The translations under genes were made by a program, and so were the position numbers. From Paratrimastix pyriformis (taxonomy: Eukaryota; Preaxostyla; Paratrimastigidae), in the NCBI GenBank assembly GCA_027972325.1, contig JAPMOS010000022.1, forward strand, positions 186,001-250,000: 64,000 nt of DNA, given 5' to 3'. Below are positions 1 to 15,369 of the stretch, piece after piece. The notes beneath the pieces were generated by a model. That model was not told where the DNA came from, did no database searches, and saw only the letters and a program-made list of their open reading frames with translations. How positions within the stretch are numbered: position 1 is the stretch's first letter; every line of letters begins with the position of its first letter.

Positions 1-4624
<4,624 letters not shown>

Positions 4625-5053
4625 GAGCAGACCCTTTGCTCTTGTTGATGGAGTGGATTAGTAATAACCTTTGCCGACTCGTGACGTGTATCGGTTCCTT
4701 CTCGTTGTTCCTTGTTCCTTGTTATTTGTTTTTGTTGTTTTTTCTTCTTTTGAGTGACCGTACCCCCTCTGGCCAAGTTATTGTTGTTAAGGAGGCCTTT
4801 CAACAGGGGACGTGTCGCCAGAGCACAAGAGAATGAGGGCCTTGAGTGACGACAAACGGGGAACCCAACTGCACCCCGTCAATCGGTCGTGGGGGAGGCG
4901 GGACCTGAGGGCGGTGTGTGTGGAAATGAAGCGATGGGCAAGAGAGGGAAGCAATGAGTGGTGGTCGGCGCCGATCTATTGGTCAAACGGGAGGAGGGGA
5001 CGGCGCCCGGTACAGCCGAGCGCTCCTCACCATCAGGTCAGATGACCGAGGGA
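4625..5053. other. Intergenic region between convergent genes
   Basis: This 429-bp stretch separates two convergent stop codons. It is clearly AT-richer than the flanking exons and carries a T-rich segment at about 4690-4752 (runs of TTGTT and TTTTTT). That position suits 3'-end formation of the upstream + strand gene. No further gene is seen. Confidence 0.5.
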
Positions 5054-7207
5054 TCAGAAAAAATCTTCATCTTCGATGACCTCCCGATCGGCGGCCGTGC
5101 AGCAGGTCTGAATTGGGGGCAGGTGGCGTGCAGGCAGGGCCAACTCCAGTTGATCTGGAGCCTCCAGGCCCGAGAGGGCCTCCAGCAGCGGGCAGGCCAG
5201 CACCACCTTGTGCCGCTCGATCATCCCCTTCAGGTTGAGCGTCCGCAGCTGGGGGCAGGCCAGCGACAGTGGGGACGGGGCATGACCGAGGCCGAGCTCG
5301 AGGCTGGTCAGCCGGGGCAGCCCACCCAGGGCTGCGGCCAGCTGGGGCCAGGCACAAGCCGCCGCTGCGGATGCCAACGCGAGATGGTGCAGGCGAACCC
5401 CGTGCCGAGCCAGCAAGCCCAGCAGGTTGGCGGGCTCGCAGTAGTCCCGGAGGGCCAGGCTGCGAAGCTGTGTCCGTTCATCGAGCTCGAGCGAGGTGAT
5501 CTGTGGCCCGTACAGCCCTCCTCCGAGCGCAAGACTGAGCGTAGTCAGGGCCGGGCATTCTAGCCGCATCCGCAACTCGGATTCGGAGCGATCGAGGTCG
5601 AGGAACCGGAGCCCCGGGGCCTCCACATGCAGATCAACCAGCGGCGCTTTGGGACACCATTCATCATCGTCGGAATCCTCCGCATCGTGGCGGCTCAACG
5701 ACAGCCAAAGGGTCTCCAGCCGCCCTGGCAGCCGCAAGACGAGCGGCTTCTTGGGCAGCTCGGCCACGTCCAATTCGAGGTAGATGACGGCCAGCGACTC
5801 GCAGGCGCAGGGGCAGCACAACTCGGCGAGCACGTCCGGCCGGGACACTCGCATCTGAAGGCTCCGCAGCCGTGGCGATCCGGCGAGTAGGTCGTGCAGC
5901 CAGATCGGATCAGTTAAGAAGGAAGCACTCTCCAGGTCGGGCATGGGGGTGGCGAAGCCCATGAACCACGCGGGCAAGCTCTCGACCAGACGGAGCCGCG
6001 GGCACTTGAGGGTCAGCTGGTCGGTGTGGAGCGAGGGCAGCCGGAGCTCAACCAGGGCGGGGCAGTCGAGCGAGAGTGCAGCGGCTGCGCCCCAGAGGGC
6101 CAGGCACTTGAGCCGGCCGCTGGCGATGCAGAGGGAGCCCGGAGCGGAGGCGAGGCTCCCGGTGAGGGTGAGGTGCTCCAACCGGCCAAGCAGTGCGGGC
6201 GGCAGGGCCGTCATCGCGCCCTGGGGAAGCTCGCCATAGGTGAGCTCCAGGTGGGTCAGCTGGGGCATGGCATCCAACGAGGCCCACAAGGCAGCCAGCC
6301 CAGCGGCATCCGGCCGGTTGATCGTCAGCTTGAGGCGCTGTAGGGTTGCCTGATTGGCGGCCAGGAGCCGGGACAGAGGCACCGAAAAGGTGGGGCAATC
6401 CCTCAAAGAGAGGTGCTCCAGCCGAGAGAGCCACGGGCCGGGCAGTTCCTCCTCCTTGGCGCCCAGGTCCGTGATGCTGAGGCGGGTCAGGTGGGCACCG
6501 AGGGGCTCGAGGGCGGCAGGGCGGCAACGGCGGATGTGGACCGTCCCAACGGCCGACAGGCCGCTCACGAAGGCGTCCAGGTGCGCCGAGGGTGGAATGT
6601 AACGACAGCGGAACTGCCGGAGGGAGCTCGACAGAGGTGTCAGGGCTGTCACGTCCAATGGGTTCGTGGAAATCGCGGAGTTGCTTCGCAGCACCTGGAG
6701 GTGAGGGCAGGAACGGGCGATGGTAGCCAGCAAGTGGGTGCTGATTTGGGTATCTCTGCCCAGGCGGAGTTCCAACAGCCCGGGCAGCCGGAGCAGGATG
6801 AGCTCGATGGCGGACTCAGAGGTCGTCGGAAAGAACTCCAGAACGGTCAGCAGGTCGTGTCCGCCAAAGGCCTCATCCACCCAGCCGGCACAAGTGGCCT
6901 CGGTGCGACCACAACCGAAAATGGTTGGTTCAAGAGAAGAGTCATCGGGACGGAAGAACAGTTTGGCGAGGCTCTTGCACGGCCCAACGAGGGCGGCTAG
7001 GGCGTCGGCGGTGGGCTTTGGGGACCCATGGCCCAATTCGCGATCACAATCGAATGAAAGTTCGCGTAGAGTTCCCCGAACCCTCAAGCGAACGCCATGG
7101 GAAAGGCTCAGTAGTTGAATGTAGGTCAGGAGCGATCTTCCCACGATGCACATCAAGAGGTCGGGAGGCAAGTCTAGAAAATGACCGAGCACCACAGGGG
7201 CTTCCAT
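5054..7207 (-). CDS. LRR protein with F-box-like N terminus
   Basis: A single uninterrupted reading frame of 717 codons, the only long intronless gene here. The chosen ATG (7205-7207) opens MEAPVVLGHFLDLPPDLLM; codons upstream of it read as Arg/Ser-rich non-homologous sequence. Residues about 8-45 (LDLPPDLLMCIVGRSLL, then a helical stretch) resemble an F-box, but this is weak. The remainder is a long series of degenerate leucine-rich repeats (patterns such as LPGLLELRLG, LTHLELTYG, LRTLNLKG), suggesting a curved protein-interaction solenoid. If the N terminus is a true F-box, the protein would be an SCF ubiquitin-ligase substrate adaptor; otherwise it is a generic LRR scaffold. It ends with an acidic-aromatic tail (DEDFF) and TGA. 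It lacks the intron load of its neighbours, which could mean a retrocopy or a lineage-specific family. Confidence 0.72.
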   Translation of the reverse strand: MEAPVVLGHFLDLPPDLLMCIVGRSLLTYIQLLSLSHGVRLRVRGTLRELSFDCDRELGHGSPKPTADALAALVGPCKSLAKLFFRPDDSSLEPTIFGCGRTEATCAGWVDEAFGGHDLLTVLEFFPTTSESAIELILLRLPGLLELRLGRDTQISTHLLATIARSCPHLQVLRSNSAISTNPLDVTALTPLSSSLRQFRCRYIPPSAHLDAFVSGLSAVGTVHIRRCRPAALEPLGAHLTRLSITDLGAKEEELPGPWLSRLEHLSLRDCPTFSVPLSRLLAANQATLQRLKLTINRPDAAGLAALWASLDAMPQLTHLELTYGELPQGAMTALPPALLGRLEHLTLTGSLASAPGSLCIASGRLKCLALWGAAAALSLDCPALVELRLPSLHTDQLTLKCPRLRLVESLPAWFMGFATPMPDLESASFLTDPIWLHDLLAGSPRLRSLQMRVSRPDVLAELCCPCACESLAVIYLELDVAELPKKPLVLRLPGRLETLWLSLSRHDAEDSDDDEWCPKAPLVDLHVEAPGLRFLDLDRSESELRMRLECPALTTLSLALGGGLYGPQITSLELDERTQLRSLALRDYCEPANLLGLLARHGVRLHHLALASAAAACAWPQLAAALGGLPRLTSLELGLGHAPSPLSLACPQLRTLNLKGMIERHKVVLACPLLEALSGLEAPDQLELALPARHLPPIQTCCTAADREVIEDEDFF

Positions 7208-8309
7208 CTGCGAAACAAATAAGCGTTCGATTGGAACGGGACGAGCGAACGAACTTGACGAGCAGCGTGTTCTCCACCTCGCCGTCATGCAGACTCGACC
7301 GCATCTGGCGCACGTCGGCACATCTGACACGTCGGCACGTCGGTGGAAAACGGCCGTTCATTGCTGATTCGGAAACAACCCGAGGGAGCTTGAAACAGGT
7401 TTCAACTTACCCTGAGAGCTTTCACTTCGGGGATTGACCTCTTCTCCCGGAAAAACGTTTGGAGAGTTCTTTTTGATGGGGTCTTTACCGTTGGTCATCC
7501 TCGAATTCACAGCAAGACCAGGATTCACGCAACCTCAATTCCGCTGTTCCCTCCTGCAAATGGCGGGTTTTCCTCCTCCCCTGGGATGACGACACTGTAG
7601 CCGATGCGATCTTCACACTGGTTGAGTCCATAGGTTTTTATTCCACCGCGGTGCCTCTCTGGTCAAGTCTCCTCTCGTTTTGGACTCCATTGATAACTTT
7701 GTGCGCATAACCAACAAGGATGGAGAGACCAAGTCGGTCCCTAGCTTGGACCGGTCGGCCACACCCAAAAAAAGTCGGTCCATGGGCGGTCCACGGTCCG
7801 GGTCAGCCGGTCCAGACCGGTCTGGACCAACGGACCGGTCCATCGATTCCGACCCTTGTGAACTCCTCTTTCATTGGGAGGAGAGGGAACCGAGAGGGAA
7901 GCCCGAGAAAGAAGGTGCGATGTAACACAGACGCCCAAATAGTCCTGAGGCGCAAACGGCGCGAGGAGAGGGGACTGAAAGAAAATTCCGAAACTTGAGG
8001 GTGACGACGAATTGGTCTTGATGTGAGTTAGAAGGGCCAATGGTAAAGAACCCATCAAAGAGAGCCCCCCATACGTTGGAGAACGAGTCAATGGGTTTTT
8101 TCAATCCTTAGGTACACTCAGGGGCCGATGATGATAACGGTAGTGGGAGCGTTCACGGATAAGTTTGAAAAATTCAAGATCCCTCGGGGTGTTTTCAAAT
8201 CAGCACCGAGCGGCAGTTTTGCATTCCTTCCCGACATGGGCAATTCCGGCATCCGACCCACAACTCCGGGTGGGATTCCAGCTGTCACCACCCGTTCTGC
8301 TCTTGTTCG
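7208..8309. promoter_or_regulatory. Long divergent intergenic region
   Basis: About 1.1 kb separates the start codons of the LRR gene (-) and the DEK1-like gene (+), ten times more than other divergent pairs here. It is AT-richer than the surrounding sequence and must hold both promoters. It contains the GGTCC/GGACC cluster listed separately. Short open frames on both strands (for example from 8128 +) show no recognisable homology, and I do not call them genes. Confidence 0.45.
7736..7846. repeat. GGTCC/GGACC cluster with 20-bp perfect palindrome
   Basis: Nine GGTCC or GGACC pentamers occur in about 110 bp. At 7809-7828 the sequence GGTCCAGACCGGTCTGGACC equals its own reverse complement, a perfect 20-bp palindrome. 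Flanking CGGACCGGTCC and TTGGACCGGTC copies add further imperfect inverted repeats. It could be a binding array for a dimeric DNA-binding protein, a cruciform, or a fragment of an unidentified small repeat. Confidence 0.8.
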
Positions 8310-11300
8310 ATGGCAGCGACGTTTGATAATGGGCAATTTTTGGTGCACTTCCTGGCTTTGGGGATCCCTGGTCTTGTCCTTGGCGTGGGGTCTCTTGTGC
8401 TCCTCGCCCTGATTCGCTGCCGAGTCGAGCGGCTTCAATTGTCTGGCAGGGTTTCGGCGCAGGCTCACATCTCTCCCCTCTAGACTTTTAGTCAGGTATA
8501 TTTGCCTCCGGAAAGTTTTTTGCATTCGAGGGCGGCGAACTGTACGACTTTGGAGTTGGCTCATTTTTGGTGTGATTCTCGCACTCCCAATCCTCCTCTG
8601 TTTCGGGTGGGGTCTTTGGGTCTGTGACCCTCTCATATGAATCAGTACCGAAGTTTTTTTCCAGAGCGGGATTGCTTTGCGGCCTGTGAATAATGGACTG
8701 GCCATCATCCTCCTCTCAATCGCCTTTTGGTTCTTTGTTTACGGAGCATTGAACTGGTTCGTGGATAAGTGGCGGCTCACCACGGGCAGTTCGCTCTGCT
8801 TTTTGGTCGCTTCACTTTTCTTGGCTGTGTTTTTCCTGGTCGATGTGCTGGTCACCGACCCCTTCGGTCCGCGTCTCCTCGCACACCAGGGTTCTGATTT
8901 TGAGTTGCGGTTTGTAGATTATGCTGCATTCTCTGCAGTCCTCCTGATCTGGGGCGTGGTCCCCGTCGTCTTCTACAACTTCATGCTCACCCAAAGTCTG
9001 TCGCCACCACCCCTCGCGCGCCATCCTCACCTCGCTCAATCACCCCCGTCCCCCGGCACAGGCCAAGAGAGCTTCATCACCTTCGCCCGGAAGAAGCTCG
9101 AGCTTGCCCTTCAGAAGGCCCAGCAACAAAAGGCCGCGGCCGGGGGCGCCTCGAGTGCCCCGGAGGGTATCCGCCGTCCCGGCGCTCTGCGTGGCCCCGG
9201 GGCCCTCGCCCTCGCGGTGCAGGCCGTGCTGCCTGCAGCCCGGACCCAATCGGCCCAGCCCGACATGCGGATGGTCCAGGAGACTCCAACCGGGGGCGAA
9301 GTCGCGGCCCCCATCAACCGGCCCGCCGCCCCGCCGGGGGCCGGGATGGTGCCCGAGTTGGAGACCTCGGGGGGCATCTCCCGCCTGCTGGCCCAGCTGG
9401 GCCACGAACCCGCCGCCGATGTGCCGCCCCATCCGGTCGGCAACCCGGCCCAGCCACCTCCACCCACTGGCCCATCATCCCCTTTGTGTCGAGTACGGGC
9501 GAGGGCGGCGGCAAACGCACTGACGATCTCTTGGTTGTCTGTTTGTAGGCTGCTGTCACCATCGCAAGCACCCCCCAGCGGGCCCCTGCGGCATCCGCCT
9601 CCGGCTTTACACCACTCGTTCCGCCGATCTCCGATGCCGCCTCGTCGACATCCCAGCCGCCCCCAGCCCGGCCTACTGACATCATGGCTCCGGCCCCTGG
9701 CGGAGCAGCAGACGGAAGCCAGCAGCCCGACGAATTCCTTTTCCTGAAGGACGGCGAAGTCCCCTGGGGCCTGTCGGAGCCCGATTCGTTTCTCTTCCGG
9801 ACGTCGGCCGGCGAGCGCAAGTTCCGGGCGGCGGTGCTCTTCTTCCTGGCGGCGGCCGTGCTGGTGGGCTACGGCGAGGGCATCCACATCTGGCAGGGGT
9901 CCATGTCGGGCTGGATCACGGCCCTGACGCTCTTCTTCCTTGGTCTGAGCGCAGAGGAGGGCATCCCCCCCGGTCACATGTGCACGGGTGATTGGCGCAC
10001 GCCCCTCACCCCCCCTCTCATTCCCTCCTCCCACTTTGCACCGTGCGCCCCGCGCAGACTTCACGGTGATCCTCTACTCGACCCGGGTGGGCCTGCCCGC
10101 GCCCCTCGTCTCTTCGTCCCTGCTGGCGGCGGCCCGGGTCATCTTCGTGGTGGCCGGGGCGCAGTACTGGTACCTCGCCATCTGCCTGATCTACATGCTC
10201 TGGGGGGGCTTCGTGGCGGTGAACATCGTCTTCATGTACATCCCCACCCGGCCCCTGAACGAGAACCTGCCTGCCGACGTGCACCGGCGCAAGACGGGCG
10301 CCCGGGTCCTGTGGCTCTTCGGGGAGGAGACCGCCCCGCCTGCACTGGCGGCCGCGGGCAGCAAGAGGCAGCCCGATGAAGCCGCGGGGGCCCAGCAGGC
10401 CCCAGGGGCCATCCGGGGCTGGGTCCGTTAGGCCGCGCTCGTCCACGCCCTGCACACCGCAGCGCAGTTTCCTGCTAGAACTTGTGCTGACGTCAAATCT
10501 TCTTGTGGGGGACTGTCCGGGGTTCTTGGCGCGGCAGGCCTTCTTCGGGTCGCCCATCTTCATCTTCTTCCTGCTGACGGCCGTCTTCGCGGGCCTCATC
10601 GGGTACGTCTACTCGGCCCGGGACACCCTGCCCGCCATCCGGGTCGCGGGGGTGGACCGCCCCCAGTGGGCCATTGGCGTCCTCTCCCTGGTCTGTGGCG
10701 GCCCCGCCCCGGCCCCGCTCACGCAATCCCACGCTCACCCTTCATGGGCGGGGACGGACAGGCTGTGCTGTTTGTCTTCTTGGCGGGGGTGCTGGCCCTG
10801 CGGCTCTACTGGCACGGCGCCTGGCTGCTCACCCTCTGGGTCCGCCCCCCGCCATCCCGGCAGCGTCCTTCCGAACCACCGTGGTCTTGCCGCCCACAAC
10901 CGTCCCACCATCTGATCCTCTCATTCCGCGCCATATCCACCGGGTGTCTCTGCTCCTGCGCGCAGACCTCCGTGGCCTGGACGTTCTTCGAGCTGTGCGG
11001 GGTCGGGGCGGGCCTGGTCATGTTCTTTGCGATGCGGTCGGCCTCGCTGCTGTTCTGCTTCGTGATGGTGCCCTTCATCTTCATCCTGGTCATCATCACC
11101 GGGGCTCAGCTCAAGATCCAGGACTACAGTCCGTCCCGCACCACCGCACCATGCGCCCCCTGCCGCTGGCTCCTTCCGAGCGAGAGGTTGGCGCCCAATG
11201 GTTTTCGCCCTCCTCTCTCCGCTTGCCAGCTGTCTACTGTTTGATGTATCTCACCCCCTGGGGGGACTGGTTCAGGCATCCTCATGGCGCCCCCGGCCCT

Positions 11301-14300
11301 GCGTCGCAAGCGGACCCATATGCGCCGGCTGACGGGCGCCGATGGCGACGTCTCCATGGCCGGGGGCCGTCCCAGGACGGCCGAGCGGCCCGCGACCGCG
11401 AGCGGGGGGCCCATCCTGCGAGGCCTCTCGTCGGACAACATCCTGGCGGCCGCGCCGCCGCCGCCTCCCCCGGGCCGCCTGCGGTGCTGCTCGAGCCCCA
11501 TCGGGATGCCCCTGCTGCTGTGCTGGGGCCCCATCTACACCTACCGCAGCTTCGCCATCATGGGGCTGCTGGTGCTGATGGCCGGGGCCATCGCGGGGCT
11601 GGGCGTGGGCCTGGCCCTGATGGCCGACGGGATGTGGGGCTTCTCGGTGGCCGGCGGGGTGGCCATGCTGGTGCTGCCCCTGCTGGCGGGCATCGTCTAC
11701 ATGGGGCGCCTTCGGGCGACCCCCATCGTGGTGGCGGCGCTGGTGGCCGACCTGGGCGTCTTGGTGGCGTCTGTCCCTCTGTCCCTCATTCCGCCACCCC
11801 ACTCCTCCGCGCCCGCCGCCTCTTTCCGTTTGCAGGAAGTCCCCACGTCCCGCACCCTCACACGCACATTTCTTGTGGTTGGGGTCTGGGGCCTGCAGCT
11901 ACGTGGTGTGGGTGTACCTGGCGGTGACCCAGTCCGACCCGGCGGGCAGCATCGGGGTTTTCCTCTTCGGGCTGCTGTACCTCTTCGTGCCCGTCACCTG
12001 GTTCCTCTTCTACCAATGGTCTGCCCCGCCTGCCTGCCTGCCCGCCCGCCCGCCCGCCCGCCCGCCCGCCCGGCTCGTCGCTCCATTTGGGGCAGCCTCC
12101 CGACGCCACCTCTCATCCATTCCGGTGTGCTGCTGCCTGTGGCCCCTGCAGGATGCACAACAGCTGGGCGATCACGCTGGGCGTGGGCCTGTCGATGGGG
12201 CTGGACGTGCTCCTCATGGCCGCCTTCATCGCCGTGCTGGCCGTCTTCTACAGCCCCTGGGCGGCCATCGGTCCGATCACGCGCCCCCAACCCGCCCCTC
12301 ATCACCATCATCTGTCTGTCGGGGGGCCGGCAGGGGTTGGCGTGGCCCTGGCCGTGGTCCTGTACGCGTTCTTCATTGTCGCCTGGTGGAAGCGCAACGG
12401 CCAGTACCTCGAGCCGGTCCGTCCCCCGCCCCGCCCCGCCCCGCCCCCGCCCCCGCCCCCCGCCCCGCCCCCGCCCCGCCCCCGCCCCCGCCCCCGCCCC
12501 CGCCCCCGTCCCGCCCCGTCCCGTCCCGTCCCGTCCCGTCCCGTCCTCTTCGCCCTGCTGCCCGCACATACGTGAACGCCTTTCCCTCGATCTGGGCTGG
12601 GCCCCATTTCCCATTTCCAGGGCTGGCTGATCTCGCTGTACGTCATCGACCTGGTCGTGGCCCTGGGCGGCATCATCGCGGGCGTCTGGCTGGGCGCCTT
12701 CGGCGGGTTCTGCATCGTCTGGGGGGCCCTCATCGTGGGCCTGCTGCTCTACTTCCTCTTCGCCGCCTGGTCCGCCTGCTGCATCTGAGGGCCTCCCTCC
12801 CTCCCTCCCTGTGGACCTTGAGCTTGTCAGCTCACCCGTCTCTCTGCGGTTGGCGGGGGTGTGACCGGGGCGGGGTGGCAGGGGCAAGATGGGCCGGATG
12901 ACCTTCGGCCGGAGCATTTTCCCGGTCTTCCTGTACGACCCCGAGGCGGCCGTCACCGAGGCATGCTCCTCGGGCATCGCGGCCCTCTGTCCGCACCTCC
13001 GTGCCCCAGCCCCCCCTGTCCCTCGTCCATCGCTCCCCTTTCATCGGCCTCACGTCTCTGACACCTCTGCGGACCGGGGCGGCGGTGGCGGTGGGCGCAG
13101 ATGTGGCGCTGGTGATGGGCATCGTCTGGGGCATCGTGGCCGTCCTCTTCGAGGAGCCCCGCTGGGCAGGCCTGCGTCCGTCATGCCCCACACAGACGCC
13201 TCCCCCCACCCCGCCCACTCAACGGACCCCACCCGGCCGGCGCCCATCGTCATCTCGCCCCTGTCCGCGCGGGTTCTGACAGTGGGGACCTCCTGCACGG
13301 TGCTGGTGCTGGTGGGGGTGACGCTGTACTTCCTGCGGCGCCCCTTCGAGGACGCCTCGGGTCTGCGCGACTTCGCCACGGCCTCCATGGTCCTCGCTGA
13401 GTACAACGAGGTCTGCCCGCCCGCCCGCCCGCCGCCCGCCCGCCCTCGCCCCTCATCCTCGCCTATTCGCCGCCAATTCGTTCGGTTCGGGTTGCGCGCA
13501 GGCCCTGGCCGAGTGCTCCCCGACCCACATCGCCGAGGCGGCCTTCGTGGCGACGGCCCGGAAGGCCTCGCTGTTCACGGTCTCGGGGCGGGTGATGGAG
13601 TCGCGCGCCCGGATGGACCTCGACGGGGACGGCATTCCCGACGAGCCCGAGGCCCCCGCCGGGGTGATGTCCACCGCGGGTGCCCGCTGGCTGGCCGCCG
13701 CCGCGGGTCCGCGCCGCGCCGGGTTGGTGTCGCGGGCTTGGGGAGGGCGTGGTCGGACCGACTTGGGCTGGTGCGGTTGTTTGACGCGGCTTCTCGGGCT
13801 GGGGGACATCTTTTGGCGCAGCGACGACGGGCGGCAAGCACGCCGACCACCGGGACTGCCTCGCCCGGATGGCGACCCTCCTCGAGGCCTTCGGTAAGAG
13901 TCCGTGACACCGCTCAGCCCAAGCGCCGTACCGCCCCTGTGTTGCCCCGAACGGCCTCTTTTTCAATCGCCTCTTTTGTTGTTGTCTGCGTCCCCCAGTC
14001 CCCGCGCAGGAGGTCGACGTGGGGATGCTCTCGAAGACCCTCGTCCGACTGGAGGACCTGGCGGGCAGGGTGGGCGAGCGCTTCCTCGAGGAGGCCCATT
14101 TTCTGGCCCACTTTAAGGTCGCCCCCAGCCCCCCACAGCTTCCCGCCTCCCGTCCTTGGGCAATGCTCGGCACACTCCCGCTCACCCGCGCTCCCAACCC
14201 CCCATCGGCTTGCCTCTTGCCCGCCCCACAGGCGCATGTCGAGCGGCAGGCCGCAGCCCTCACGGCCCTGCAGGCCTCCATCCTGGGGGATTTCTTCCAC

Positions 14301-15325
14301 GACCACAAGGACGCCGGGTCCGCGCGGCACGGTTCCCCCGGGTCGCCCGAGCGGTGCCTTCCTTCCGCCCTCCCCCACCCTCATCCTTCCCGTTGGGTGC
14401 GGGGCCCCTGCCTGCAGGCAACTGGAGACGAGCGAGTACGTGGCCACCCTCGCCGCTTTCATCGCCGAGCGGCGCCGCCGCGAAGCCGAAGAGGCCGTCC
14501 GTGCGCCCCGCTCGGCCCTTGCTCCCCCTCGCACCCGCCCGGCATCCATTGGGATGGGCTCACCTTCGCCTGTGATGGGTGGTGCGGTTTGCCTGTGGAC
14601 TCCCTGGCGGTCGGCGGGCTGAGCAGGAGGCAGCCCGGCGTGCCGAGCAGGAGCAGCGCGAGGCCGACGACGCGGCCGAGGCGCAGGTCGCCGGCGAGGA
14701 GGCGGCCGAGACATCCGTCCGTCGACAGCACCCACGCCCACGCCCACGCCCACGCCCACGCCCACGCCCACGCCCACGCCCACGCCCACGCCCACGCCCA
14801 CGCCCACGCATGCTGCGATCTCATCGTCATCACCAACTGTTTGCCCGCCTTTCGGATCGGCCCTCGGGTGCTGCTCCCCATCTTGGCGCCCAGAAAATCC
14901 TCGAGAAATACGGTCCGTCTGACGCCACCCACCCGCCCACTTGCTTCCCGCCTCTCCCTCCTCGCTCACAAAGACCTTCCCTCTTCATCACGCCTGTCAC
15001 GCACCGTCCGGCCGACCCCACAGACGGGCTGCTGACCAAGTGGCTTGCCGAGCACGAGGGGGAGACCCTCTACCGCGACGACGAGGCCGAGGACGCATTC
15101 CCGGCCACCAACAACAGCATCGGCGACCCGGCCTTCATCCGCGCCCTCGCCGCCCCGCCCGACAGCGACCCCCTCATCAAGAGTCCGCACCCCATGTCGC
15201 ACGCCGCATCGCCAGGTGGCAGAGGGAAGGTGCATCATCACCACCATCCAGTCATCACCGTATCATCATCATCATCATCATCATCATCATCTCCATTCGT
15301 CGGCGTCGGCGTCGTCATCATCCAG

Positions 15326-15369
<44 letters not shown>

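Noticed and set aside
4958-5563. Plus-strand gene overlapping the 3' end of the LRR gene
   Set aside because: It is the antisense of leucine-rich repeats, with no start context and no homology.
8128-8412. Small + strand gene starting MMITVVGAFTDKFEKF upstream of DEK1
   Set aside because: It overlaps exon 1 of the calpain gene in another frame and has no recognisable domain. The ATG at 8310 gives a membrane helix continuing into exon 2.
15240-15369. Poly-His/poly-Ser domain in the DEK1-like protein
   Set aside because: The ATC tracts lie between a GTCCGC site and a CAG acceptor; the protein joins across without them.
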